From Streptomyces sp. NBC_01439 (GTDB lineage: Bacteria; Actinomycetota; Actinomycetes; Streptomycetales; Streptomycetaceae), in assembly GCF_036227605.1 (NCBI RefSeq), contig NZ_CP109487.1, forward strand, positions 8,109,001 through 8,173,000: a DNA stretch of 64,000 bases. The letters are read 5' to 3'. This document shows positions 57,651-64,000 of this stretch, piece after piece. The position numbers were made by a program, and so were the translations under genes. The notes under the pieces were generated by a model. That model searched no databases, was not told the origin of the DNA, and saw nothing but the letters and a program-made list of their open reading frames with translations. Each line of letters opens with the position of its first letter. Position 1 is the stretch's first letter.

Positions 57651-57770
57651 TCACTTGAGTCGTCGGGTGGTGGGGCGGCCATCCCAGCGGCAGCGGCTCG
57701 TAGTGCCGTAGTCGCTCATCCACGCGCGTGTGCGCTCCGCCCCCCAGCGCTTGCCCGCCTGGACGGGGGC
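57651..57770 (-). pseudogene. IS5-type transposase C-terminal remnant
   Basis: Leftward the frame reads KRWGAERTRAWMSDYG followed by TTSRCRWDG and a stop at 57651. This fits the final motif RWVVERTHAWFNDFGRLRRC of IS5-type transposases. It lies inside the IS21-like-ended element. Confidence 0.6.
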
Positions 57771-57870
57771 GGCAACGCCCTTGCGGCGGTGCAGCGGTCC
57801 TCTGGCGCGTGGCGCTGGCCGTGAACCTGTGCGCCGCTCATGCACAGGCTGTCTTTCTCGTTGTTCGAGA

Positions 57871-58461
57871 TCATTCCTCGCCGGGCTGAGTGATGGCTGT
57901 GCACAACAACTTGGCCATCGATCGGCCGGCCACCCGCAGCGGTTCCGGATCACGGGCAGCCCGGCTGAGCATGAAAGCCCCCTCGAGCATCATGACCATC
58001 GAGTGCGCGAGGGACTGCGCCGTCTTCGGTTCGGCCACCCAGCGGCCGAACCACCGTGTCGCCGCGCCGACCCACTCCTCGAAAACCTCCGCCGTCGCGA
58101 CCCGCAACACCTCATTGCTGCTCGCGACCTCCAAGGCCACCGTCCCGATCGGGCACGCGTCGGCATAGTCGGCCGCTGCGAGGTCGTCCGCGGCTGCTTC
58201 GAATGCGTGCACGAGGGACTCCGCCGGGTCCGGCACGCTGTCCAGCAGAGCCAGGACCATTCGGCCGTACTCGGTTCCGGACGTGCGGATCATGTCCTCG
58301 GCCAGTTGCTGCTTGCCGCCAGGGAAGAAGTGGTAGATCGAGCCGAAAGGTGCGTCCGCCTCTGCCGCGATCCGCTTCAGGCCGGTGGCTGAGTAGCCAT
58401 GTCGGCGGAACAGCACTGTGGCGGCACCCTGGATCCTGGCTCGCGTGTCCGTCTGTCCCAT
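57871..58461 (-). CDS. TetR-family regulator (LmrA/YxaF-like)
   Basis: A 196-residue TetR protein. The HTH reads SATGLKRIAAEADAPFGSIY then HFFPGGKQQLAEDMIR, the LmrA/YxaF hallmark. The ligand domain (TVALEVASSNEVLRVATAEV) fits TetR_C-type sequences. It is divergent from the hydrolase gene, with 61 bases between, containing a TAGA-N4-TCTA dyad like LmrA/YxaF operators. Both genes lie in the mobile element. Confidence 0.92.
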   Translation of the reverse strand: MGQTDTRARIQGAATVLFRRHGYSATGLKRIAAEADAPFGSIYHFFPGGKQQLAEDMIRTSGTEYGRMVLALLDSVPDPAESLVHAFEAAADDLAAADYADACPIGTVALEVASSNEVLRVATAEVFEEWVGAATRWFGRWVAEPKTAQSLAHSMVMMLEGAFMLSRAARDPEPLRVAGRSMAKLLCTAITQPGEE

Positions 58462-58494
58462 TGCCTACCTTCCCTTTCCCCTCCAAGATTACAG

Positions 58495-58506
58495 TAGAAC
58501 GATCTA
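58495..58506. promoter_or_regulatory. Candidate LmrA/YxaF-type operator
   Basis: TAGAACGATCTA forms an imperfect dyad (TAGA/TCTA arms with a CG centre) between the divergent tetR and hydrolase genes. It resembles the TAGAC-like boxes of LmrA/YxaF repressors. Confidence 0.55.
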
Positions 58507-58522
58507 TCAACCAGGAGTTGGG

Positions 58523-59380
58523 ATGCCGAGAATTGAGTTGTCGTCCGGACCGATCGACTACCAGGACACCGGCAGTGAGGGGCCTGTGCTGGTGTTCGGC
58601 CACGGTCTACCGATGAACGAGACCCAGTGGCGCAAGGTGGTCCCGCTGCTGGACGGATACCGCTGCGTCCTGCCCACGCTGCCTCTGGGTGGTCACCGTC
58701 AGCCGATGAACCCGGATGCCGACCTGTCCCAGCGCGGTGTCGCCCGGCTCCTGGGCGAGTTCATCGAGGGGCTCGGTCTGAGCCAGGTGACCCTCGTACT
58801 CAATGACTGGGGCGGGGGCCAGTTCCTGGTGTCGGAAGGGCAGGACCAGCACATCGCGCGCCTGGTGCTGGTGGCCTGCGAGGCCTTCGACAATTTTCCC
58901 CCAGGGCCGGCCAAGGCCATGGCGCAGGTGTGCAGGGTTCCCGGCGGCGTCTGGCTCTTGACGCGGCTCATGCGCGTTCCCGCCTTCCGTCACAGCCGGG
59001 GCGGATACGGCGGGATGAGCCTGCGTGGGGTCCCCGACGAGATCATGGACGACTGGTTCGCTCCCGCCACCCGCAGCAGGGCCATCCGCAGGGACTTCGC
59101 CAAATTCGCCACCGGGGCACCCGAACGCAAGACCTTGCTCGCCTGGAGTGAGCGACTGCGTGACTTCGACCGCCCGGTACTGGTCGTCTGGGCGACCGAG
59201 GACCGATTGATGCCGCGTGAGCATGGCCCCCGGCTGGCCGAGCTGTACCCGCAGGGCCGGCTGATCGAGATCGCCGACTCATCCACCCTCATACCCGAGG
59301 ACCAGCCCGAACAACTCGCCCAAGTACTCACCGACTTCCTGCTCCAAACCGGAGCAGAGCCGGTCCGACACATCTCCTGA
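58523..59380 (+). CDS. Alpha/beta hydrolase (haloalkane-dehalogenase-like fold)
   Basis: A 285-residue alpha/beta hydrolase. VLVFGHGLPMNETQWRKVVP is the oxyanion region and the nucleophile elbow reads LVLNDWGGGQFLV with Asp. At the place where the catalytic His is expected (AGHFLPED in relatives) the sequence is ADSSTLIPEDQPEQL, so the His is not visible. AGGAG precedes the ATG. It is probably repressed by the divergent TetR protein and moves with it in the element. Confidence 0.85.
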   Translation: MPRIELSSGPIDYQDTGSEGPVLVFGHGLPMNETQWRKVVPLLDGYRCVLPTLPLGGHRQPMNPDADLSQRGVARLLGEFIEGLGLSQVTLVLNDWGGGQFLVSEGQDQHIARLVLVACEAFDNFPPGPAKAMAQVCRVPGGVWLLTRLMRVPAFRHSRGGYGGMSLRGVPDEIMDDWFAPATRSRAIRRDFAKFATGAPERKTLLAWSERLRDFDRPVLVVWATEDRLMPREHGPRLAELYPQGRLIEIADSSTLIPEDQPEQLAQVLTDFLLQTGAEPVRHIS

Positions 59381-59739
59381 GCGTGGGGTGGCAGGCGGAT
59401 CCGACAGCCACTACCGCCCTCGCCAAGGTCGAAGCTGCAGGCCGGGTCCGTTCCGCTTGGCACCGGGTGAAGTGACGCATCGGATCACCCGACAGCGCCA
59501 GCTCGTGTACGAGGTCCTGGACCGAGCCGGACGCCCCGTCCCCATCAGCCCCCACCAGACTGTCCATCGCCCCAGACAGCCCGCGGCTTGCGATCTTTGC
59601 TACTGGTGACAGGAAGGCTGCCAAACGAGCACTTGTGACAAGCCGCGTGCCTCACTGGTGACAAGCAGCCTGCTTCGCCCGGCCTCGTTCACCAGCTCAA
59701 CTGGCTCTGCCGGTGACAACTACTGTGCTTCGGCTCACC

Positions 59740-60357
59740 CGGACCACGAGCACCTGTCCGGGTGCGGCTCACAGCCCCTCCCGCGTGTCAACGACGGGCC
59801 CGACCCGGGACAGGGGTGCAATAGCCACTGCTGGGCCCCCCCTTGGACGGGCCGTTCCCGGCCCCCCCCGTGGCGCTGTCGACCGCAGGCAGGACGCCGG
59901 CTGCCGTCACACGCCGTCGGTCGCCGCCCCGGTCGGCGGCAGCCACCGCGCCGTGGCCCATTCCACACGCCGATGCCGGCCACGCCCCGGTCCATGCGGC
60001 GCCGCGCGCCGACGCCCGCCCCGGAAGCCTGGGTTTCGTCACCGACAGAGGTGCTCTGATCGGCTGATTGCTCCCTCCTGTCCATGGACACGCTGCCCGC
60101 GTCCACCCTGTCGGCCGAGCGCACCGGCAGGGTGCGGGCAGGGCCAGGCGGGGCGATGACCGACGAAGGCGGCGCACTCGCGATGACGTGGAACTTACAC
60201 GCCGGTGACGCGCGTAGACGATCGTGGGACCGTGCGTGGCACGGTCCTCTCCGCCGGCATCGCGGGGCAGCCCCCCTTGGCCGATCGCCGCGCCGGTTCC
60301 GCAACACGGCCCCGCCCGCACAGGCCGGGGCCGCCCTTGAGACAGCCCCGGCGTGAC
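59740..60357. promoter_or_regulatory. Upstream region of the LAL regulator gene
   Basis: The 618 bases have no gene. A perfect hairpin GGACCGTGC-GTG-GCACGGTCC (60227-60247) lies about 110 bases before the LAL start and could act in the leader or as an operator. Runs of C and G at 59838-59870 are low-complexity. Confidence 0.4.
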
Positions 60358-63261
60358 ATGAAGACGAGCCCGACAGTGATTGATCTCCACGAAGTAGCAA
60401 CCCCGGCGGTGCTGCACGGCCGCGATGACGAGTTGGACGCGCTCGCGCGATTGCTCACCGCCTCGGGCGGCGGCTGCGTCCCCGTGCTCCTCCGCGGCGG
60501 ATGGGGCAGCGGCAAGACGTCACTGCTGCGCACCGTCCTGGCCCGGGCCCGCCGGGATCCGGGCCTCCACGTGGTGTCGGCATGGGTCGACCCCCTCGAA
60601 CGGGATCTGCCCTTCGGCATGGTTCGCCAGCTCTTCGAGCACATGGCCGCTGTCGATGCTCCCGTCCCGCCCGTCGCACCCGACTCGCCCGACACCCCCC
60701 GCACCAACCTCGCCGCGCACAGCGACCCGTACTCCGCGCCCTGGACGATGCCACCGGAAGCGCTGGCAGCCCGAACGGCCGGCCAGGAGATGGCAGCCCT
60801 CGGCGAGCTCTACCGGCAGGTGGCCCGACTCGCCGGCCACAAGCGCCTGGTGGTGATCATCGACGATCTCCAGCGCGCCGACCCCGCCTCGCTGCGCTGG
60901 CTCCGCTACCTGCTGTGCCGAGGAGGCGAGCTCCCCGTGGTCGTCCTCGCGGCGCTCGCCGAGGAGGGGACACACCCCAACACGGACTCGCTCGCGGCCG
61001 TCCTTCCCCTGTTCCGGCACCAGTTGACACTGGGCGGCCTCGCCCAGGACGCGGTCGACTCGCTGGCCGAGGAGATCCTGGGGCACGTCCCGCCCACCGC
61101 CTTCACCGCCGCCTGCCGCGAGGCGAGCGCCGGCATCCCCCTCCTGCTGCGCGCCGTCCTGCGCGGTATCAGGGCCCGCCGCCCGGCCGACGCAGGCCTG
61201 ACCGCACCGATCGCCGAGTACGTGCCGGCCGACCTGGGCCCCGCGCTGCTCGCCCGCATGGAGCCGCTCGCCGCGCACGCGGCGACGACCGCAGCGGCCG
61301 TGGCGGTACTCGGCGGCTCCCCGAGCACCGATCTGCTGGCCGCGACTGTGGGGTTGTCCGTGTCACAGGTCGCGGACGCCGTTCACGGACTGGTACGGGC
61401 CGGGTGCGCAACCCAGACCGGATCCGAGGTCTCCCTCGTGTGTGAGTCCCTGGCCGTGGCCGTGTCCACCACCGTGCTGCCGAGCCGGCGGATGGAACTC
61501 CATGTCAGAGCGGCTCGCTCCCTCCACGCCGACGGTGCGCCGGCCGAGCGGGTGGCCGCCCACCTCCTGCCCGGCGCGCTGGGTGAGCGATGGGCACCCG
61601 AAGTCCTGGCCCGGGCCGCCGAACGGGCCTACGAGCAGGGTGACCTCGCCCGGGCCGCGACGTACGTACGGCGCGCCCTGCGGGAGGACGCGCAGGAGGA
61701 ATCGCGCGCGAGGCTCCTCGCCCTCCTGGGCCGGCTCGAACTCGCCTTCGACGTTCCGGTGGCCGTCGGCAGCTTCGAACGCAGCCTCGAACTGTGCCAG
61801 GACCCGGGCGAACGCGCGGTCGTGGCCCGCGGACTGGCCGGCGCGTTGCTGGCCCTGGACCGATACCCGGACGCCCTCCAGGTCCTGCGCACCACCTGTG
61901 AGTCCCTCAGGGAGGCCGACCCGGCCGACGCCATGCGCCTGGAGATCGACCTCATCCACATCGCCCTGACCAACGCCGCTTCGGCCCCGGACGCCGTGCG
62001 GCGCCTCAAGGAGCTGGACGTCGACGACGCTCCGGACACCGGCGTCCGCCGACCCCTGGCTGCCCTGCTGAGTCTGCGCGAAGCCATGGCCGGCCGCGCG
62101 GGCGAAGCCGTGAGCCTGGCTCGCACGGCCTTGGAACGAGGCGCCGACCCGATGTCCGACGCGTCCGTCGTCTACTACGACGCGGTCATTTCCCTGCGGG
62201 CGGCCGGGGAGACGGAACTCGCGCTGGAGTACGCCGAAGCCGCCGTCGGTCAGGCCCGGGAACGTGCTTCGGTCCTCGGACACGTCCAGGCGATCGGTGT
62301 GCGGGCGAGCATGCTGTGCGGGCTCGGACGCCTGCTGGACAGTCAGGCCGACGCCCTCTCGGCCCTGGCGCAACTGCAGGGGATCGGCATCGGCCCGTCC
62401 CACAGCTTCGCCGTATTCGCCACGGCGACCCTGATGGAGTCCCTGGTCAGACAGGGCAGGCCCGACGAGGCCGAGGAGCTGCTCCAACGCGCCGATCTCG
62501 CGGGCGAACTGAACTCCAACTGGGTCAACGACTACGTCCTCATGGTCCGCGGACGACTGCGGGTCGCCCAGGGCAGGCTGGACAAGGCCCTCGCCGACTT
62601 CCTGCTGTGCGGGGAACGGGCCGGCGCCCGCGGTACCTCCGGCCCGGGCTTCCACCCCTGGCGCTCCGAGGCGGCACTGGTCCACACGGAGCTGCGGCAG
62701 GGCGATGCGGCCCGAGCGCTGGCCGAAGCGGAGCTGGCGCTCGCCCACGGCTGGGGGACGCCGGAGACGGTGGGCACGGCCCTGCGCGCCATGGGCCTCG
62801 TCACCGGCGGACCGGAGGGGCTGGAACTGCTTCGCGAGGCCGTGGAAACCCTGCGAGGTACACCGGCGCGGGTACGGTTCGCCCAGGCCCTCGCCGACTT
62901 CGGCGTTCTGGCCCGGAAGGCCGGGCGGCTGCCCGAGGCCCGCGCCTGCCTGCAGGAGGCCGCCAGCGTCGCCCACGAGTGTGGTGCGACGCCGGTGACC
63001 GATCTGGCGCTCGCGGAGCTGCGGGCGGTCGGGGACCGCCCGCGCACACGGACCTTCCAGGGGGCGGCCGCCCTGACACCCACGGAGCGGAGGGTCACGG
63101 AACTCGCTGTCCAGGGCATGACCAACCGCGAAATCGCCCAGCGGCTGTACGTAGGTCTGCGCACCGTCGAGGCGCACCTCACCAGTTCCTACGGCAAGCT
63201 CGCCATCGACGGCCGCTCTGGGCTTGCGCACGCGCTGGCTGCGGCGTCGTGCGGTCCGTGA
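60358..63261 (+). CDS. LuxR-family LAL regulator (AAA ATPase + LuxR HTH)
   Basis: A 967-residue large ATP-binding LuxR protein. Walker A is RGGWGSGKTSLL near residue 47 and Walker B is LVVIIDDLQRADPASL. A long TPR-like middle follows. The C-terminal LuxR HTH reads LTPTERRVTELAVQGMTNRE then IAQRLYVGLRTVEAHL. The ATG at 60358 (MKTSPTVIDLHEVATPAVLH) starts directly before the ATPase domain; a longer upstream frame is rejected as non-protein-like. LALs often activate secondary metabolism, but no biosynthetic genes are adjacent here. Confidence 0.92.
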   Translation: MKTSPTVIDLHEVATPAVLHGRDDELDALARLLTASGGGCVPVLLRGGWGSGKTSLLRTVLARARRDPGLHVVSAWVDPLERDLPFGMVRQLFEHMAAVDAPVPPVAPDSPDTPRTNLAAHSDPYSAPWTMPPEALAARTAGQEMAALGELYRQVARLAGHKRLVVIIDDLQRADPASLRWLRYLLCRGGELPVVVLAALAEEGTHPNTDSLAAVLPLFRHQLTLGGLAQDAVDSLAEEILGHVPPTAFTAACREASAGIPLLLRAVLRGIRARRPADAGLTAPIAEYVPADLGPALLARMEPLAAHAATTAAAVAVLGGSPSTDLLAATVGLSVSQVADAVHGLVRAGCATQTGSEVSLVCESLAVAVSTTVLPSRRMELHVRAARSLHADGAPAERVAAHLLPGALGERWAPEVLARAAERAYEQGDLARAATYVRRALREDAQEESRARLLALLGRLELAFDVPVAVGSFERSLELCQDPGERAVVARGLAGALLALDRYPDALQVLRTTCESLREADPADAMRLEIDLIHIALTNAASAPDAVRRLKELDVDDAPDTGVRRPLAALLSLREAMAGRAGEAVSLARTALERGADPMSDASVVYYDAVISLRAAGETELALEYAEAAVGQARERASVLGHVQAIGVRASMLCGLGRLLDSQADALSALAQLQGIGIGPSHSFAVFATATLMESLVRQGRPDEAEELLQRADLAGELNSNWVNDYVLMVRGRLRVAQGRLDKALADFLLCGERAGARGTSGPGFHPWRSEAALVHTELRQGDAARALAEAELALAHGWGTPETVGTALRAMGLVTGGPEGLELLREAVETLRGTPARVRFAQALADFGVLARKAGRLPEARACLQEAASVAHECGATPVTDLALAELRAVGDRPRTRTFQGAAALTPTERRVTELAVQGMTNREIAQRLYVGLRTVEAHLTSSYGKLAIDGRSGLAHALAAASCGP

Positions 63262-63272
63262 CGCCGTAATGT

Positions 63273-63303
63273 CCGCCCCGCAAGGTCAGTTCTTGCGGGG
63301 CGG
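63273..63303 (+). terminator. Terminator of the LAL gene
   Basis: CCGCCCCGCAAG (63273-63284) pairs perfectly with CTTGCGGGGCGG (63292-63303) over a seven-base loop, 12 bases after the stop codon. Confidence 0.9.
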
Positions 63304-63412
63304 CGTCGACGAATAGGACCTACGTCGCGGGCAAGCCCGTCACCCGGCCCCGAACGGGCCCCGGAGCGAGTCCGGCAGCGGCGCCCCGACGGTCAGGGTC
63401 AGGCGTCCCGGA

Positions 63413-63628
63413 TCAGTAGCGCCCCTTCCAGCCCTGCGCGAGGGTCGTGACCCCGCCGGAGTTCCGCTCGTCCGCGACCTTGCCGTCCTCCTGCGCCGTC
63501 GCGACGGCAACGCTGCCCAGAAGGGCGAGGCCACCGCAGGCCAGCATGATCCCGATGCGTGCCGGGGTCGAGAGGCCGCGCGTCTGCGGGGCGGGAACAA
63601 CGACGAGCTGATCGTTCTGTGAATTCAC
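63413..63628 (-). CDS. Small exported or membrane-anchored hypothetical protein
   Basis: A 71-residue protein from a GTG start with AGGAGA upstream. A hydrophobic segment (RIGIMLACGGLALLGSVAVA then TAQED) is followed by a 25-residue hydrophilic tail ending LAQGWKGRY. No domain is recognised. It may be a tail-anchored or signal-peptide-bearing protein. Confidence 0.55.
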   Translation of the reverse strand: MNSQNDQLVVVPAPQTRGLSTPARIGIMLACGGLALLGSVAVATAQEDGKVADERNSGGVTTLAQGWKGRY

Positions 63629-63849
63629 GATGTCTCCTGATCCTTCATGGGGCTGCGCAGGGATTCCGGCGCGGCTGTTCAACATCAACAGAGACGGGAG
63701 CACCGCGACAACCGAAGTTCCCGGTACGGGACGAAGGTGTGCGGTAACGGCTCACTGACCCCACGGTGCCCACCCCGAGGACCCTCGGTCCCTCCCGCAT
63801 TCCCGCACGCCTGTCGCCCGGCCCCGGTCCGGGCCCGCGCCGAACACCG

Positions 63850-64000
63850 GCGGGTGCGGTCCGCGTCGAGTACGCCTTCGCCCACATGAAGATCGGGAAG
63901 ATCCTCCGCGGCTGCCGTCAGAAGGGCGACGACCTCCAGCACGCCCTCCAGGCAGTAGCCACCATGCACAGCCGCCGTTCCGTCCAGGACCGCATCCCCG
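63850..64000 (+). pseudogene. IS5-family transposase C-terminal fragment, cut by window end
   Basis: The frame reads VRVEYAFAHMKIGKILRGCR, then QKGDDLQHALQAVATMHSRR. This resembles the DDE_Tnp_4-type ending VEHAFARMKTWKILRDCRLK. No upstream domain is present, so it is a remnant; the right border lies outside the window. Confidence 0.7.

Larger units (their letters stand above)
57572..59737. mobile_element. IS21-like-ended passenger element without transposase
   Basis: The ends are inverted: TGAGCCGAAGCAC at 57572 and its complement at the right tip, together 26-28 bases with one mismatch (57570-57597 and 59712-59739). They are flanked by a 5-bp duplication CCCGG (57567-57571 and 59738-59742). 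Inside both ends lie further copies of GGTGACAA (57590-57597, 57610-57617, 59657-59664, 59712-59719, with variants at 59605 and 59634), as in IS21-type elements with multiple terminal repeats. No istA/istB is present. The cargo is a divergent tetR/hydrolase pair plus an older IS5 fragment. Confidence 0.85.

Noticed and set aside
60358-63261. LAL protein as pathway activator of the hydrazine cluster
   Set aside because: It lies about 34 kb away beyond many broken genes and a transposon-like element; nothing in the sequence ties it to that cluster.
63413-63628. RiPP precursor peptide
   Set aside because: The small protein has a membrane segment and a plain hydrophilic tail, with no modification enzymes or leader/core pattern nearby.

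Overview
The window is high-GC actinobacterial DNA and almost certainly comes from a Streptomyces chromosome arm or large linear replicon. The evidence is dense high-GC coding with GTG/TTG starts, gamma-butyrolactone-receptor-type TetR proteins, a crtEIB/crtYTU carotenoid locus, a LuxR-family LAL regulator, and a gene for the telomere terminal protein Tpg (56980-57534). Many decayed IS elements and pseudogenes in the right half fit a sub-telomeric accessory region.

Region 1 (1-4491) is a regulatory cassette: the 3' end of a butyrolactone-receptor-like gene, a short-chain dehydrogenase, a transposase-like protein that has lost its first catalytic Asp, and a second receptor-like TetR gene, followed by about 780 bases without a gene.

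Region 2 (4492-26180) is the centrepiece: a biosynthetic cluster that looks built around N-N bond formation. Twelve co-directional, often overlapping genes encode an FAD monooxygenase, a cupin, a methionyl-tRNA-synthetase-like ligase, aspartate decarboxylase PanD, a lysine/ornithine N-hydroxylase, a glycine/D-amino-acid-oxidase-like flavoenzyme, a stand-alone HxxxDG acyltransferase, a tandem VOC protein, a 2-oxoacid:ferredoxin oxidoreductase pair, a 7Fe ferredoxin and SerA. Beyond them lie LysR and P450 genes, then a leftward block of MFS exporter, asparagine-synthetase-like enzyme, GatC/AtzG-like protein, amidase and thioesterase-fold protein. N-hydroxylase + cupin + MetRS-like ligase + DAO-like oxidase is the signature of known hydrazine pathways, where hydroxylysine is coupled to an amino acid. 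Here the synthetase is split into two polypeptides, and PanD points to beta-alanine as the partner. The inferred product is a 3-hydrazinopropionate-type hydrazine, elaborated without any NRPS or PKS.

Region 3 (26181-48353) is mixed accessory DNA: anti-sigma/STAS regulators, a WYL regulator, VOC and SRPBCC proteins, an AlkZ-like protein, an unusual GNAT-AAA+ fusion, several hydrolase/TetR pairs, a serine protease, and a large number of broken genes (IS630, IS3 and IS5 pieces, TetR/CDF/ABC remnants, a DNA ligase, a secreted beta-propeller protein and a GMC oxidoreductase).

Region 4 (48354-57534) is the carotenoid locus as two convergent operons (crtE-crtI-crtB-Rieske and crtY-crtT-crtU), followed by tpg. 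Region 5 (57567-64000) starts with a 2.17-kb passenger element with IS21-like ends. It has 26-28 bp inverted termini and a 5-bp CCCGG target duplication, and carries a tetR/hydrolase pair but no transposase. A 967-residue LAL regulator, a small exported protein and a transposase fragment close the window.
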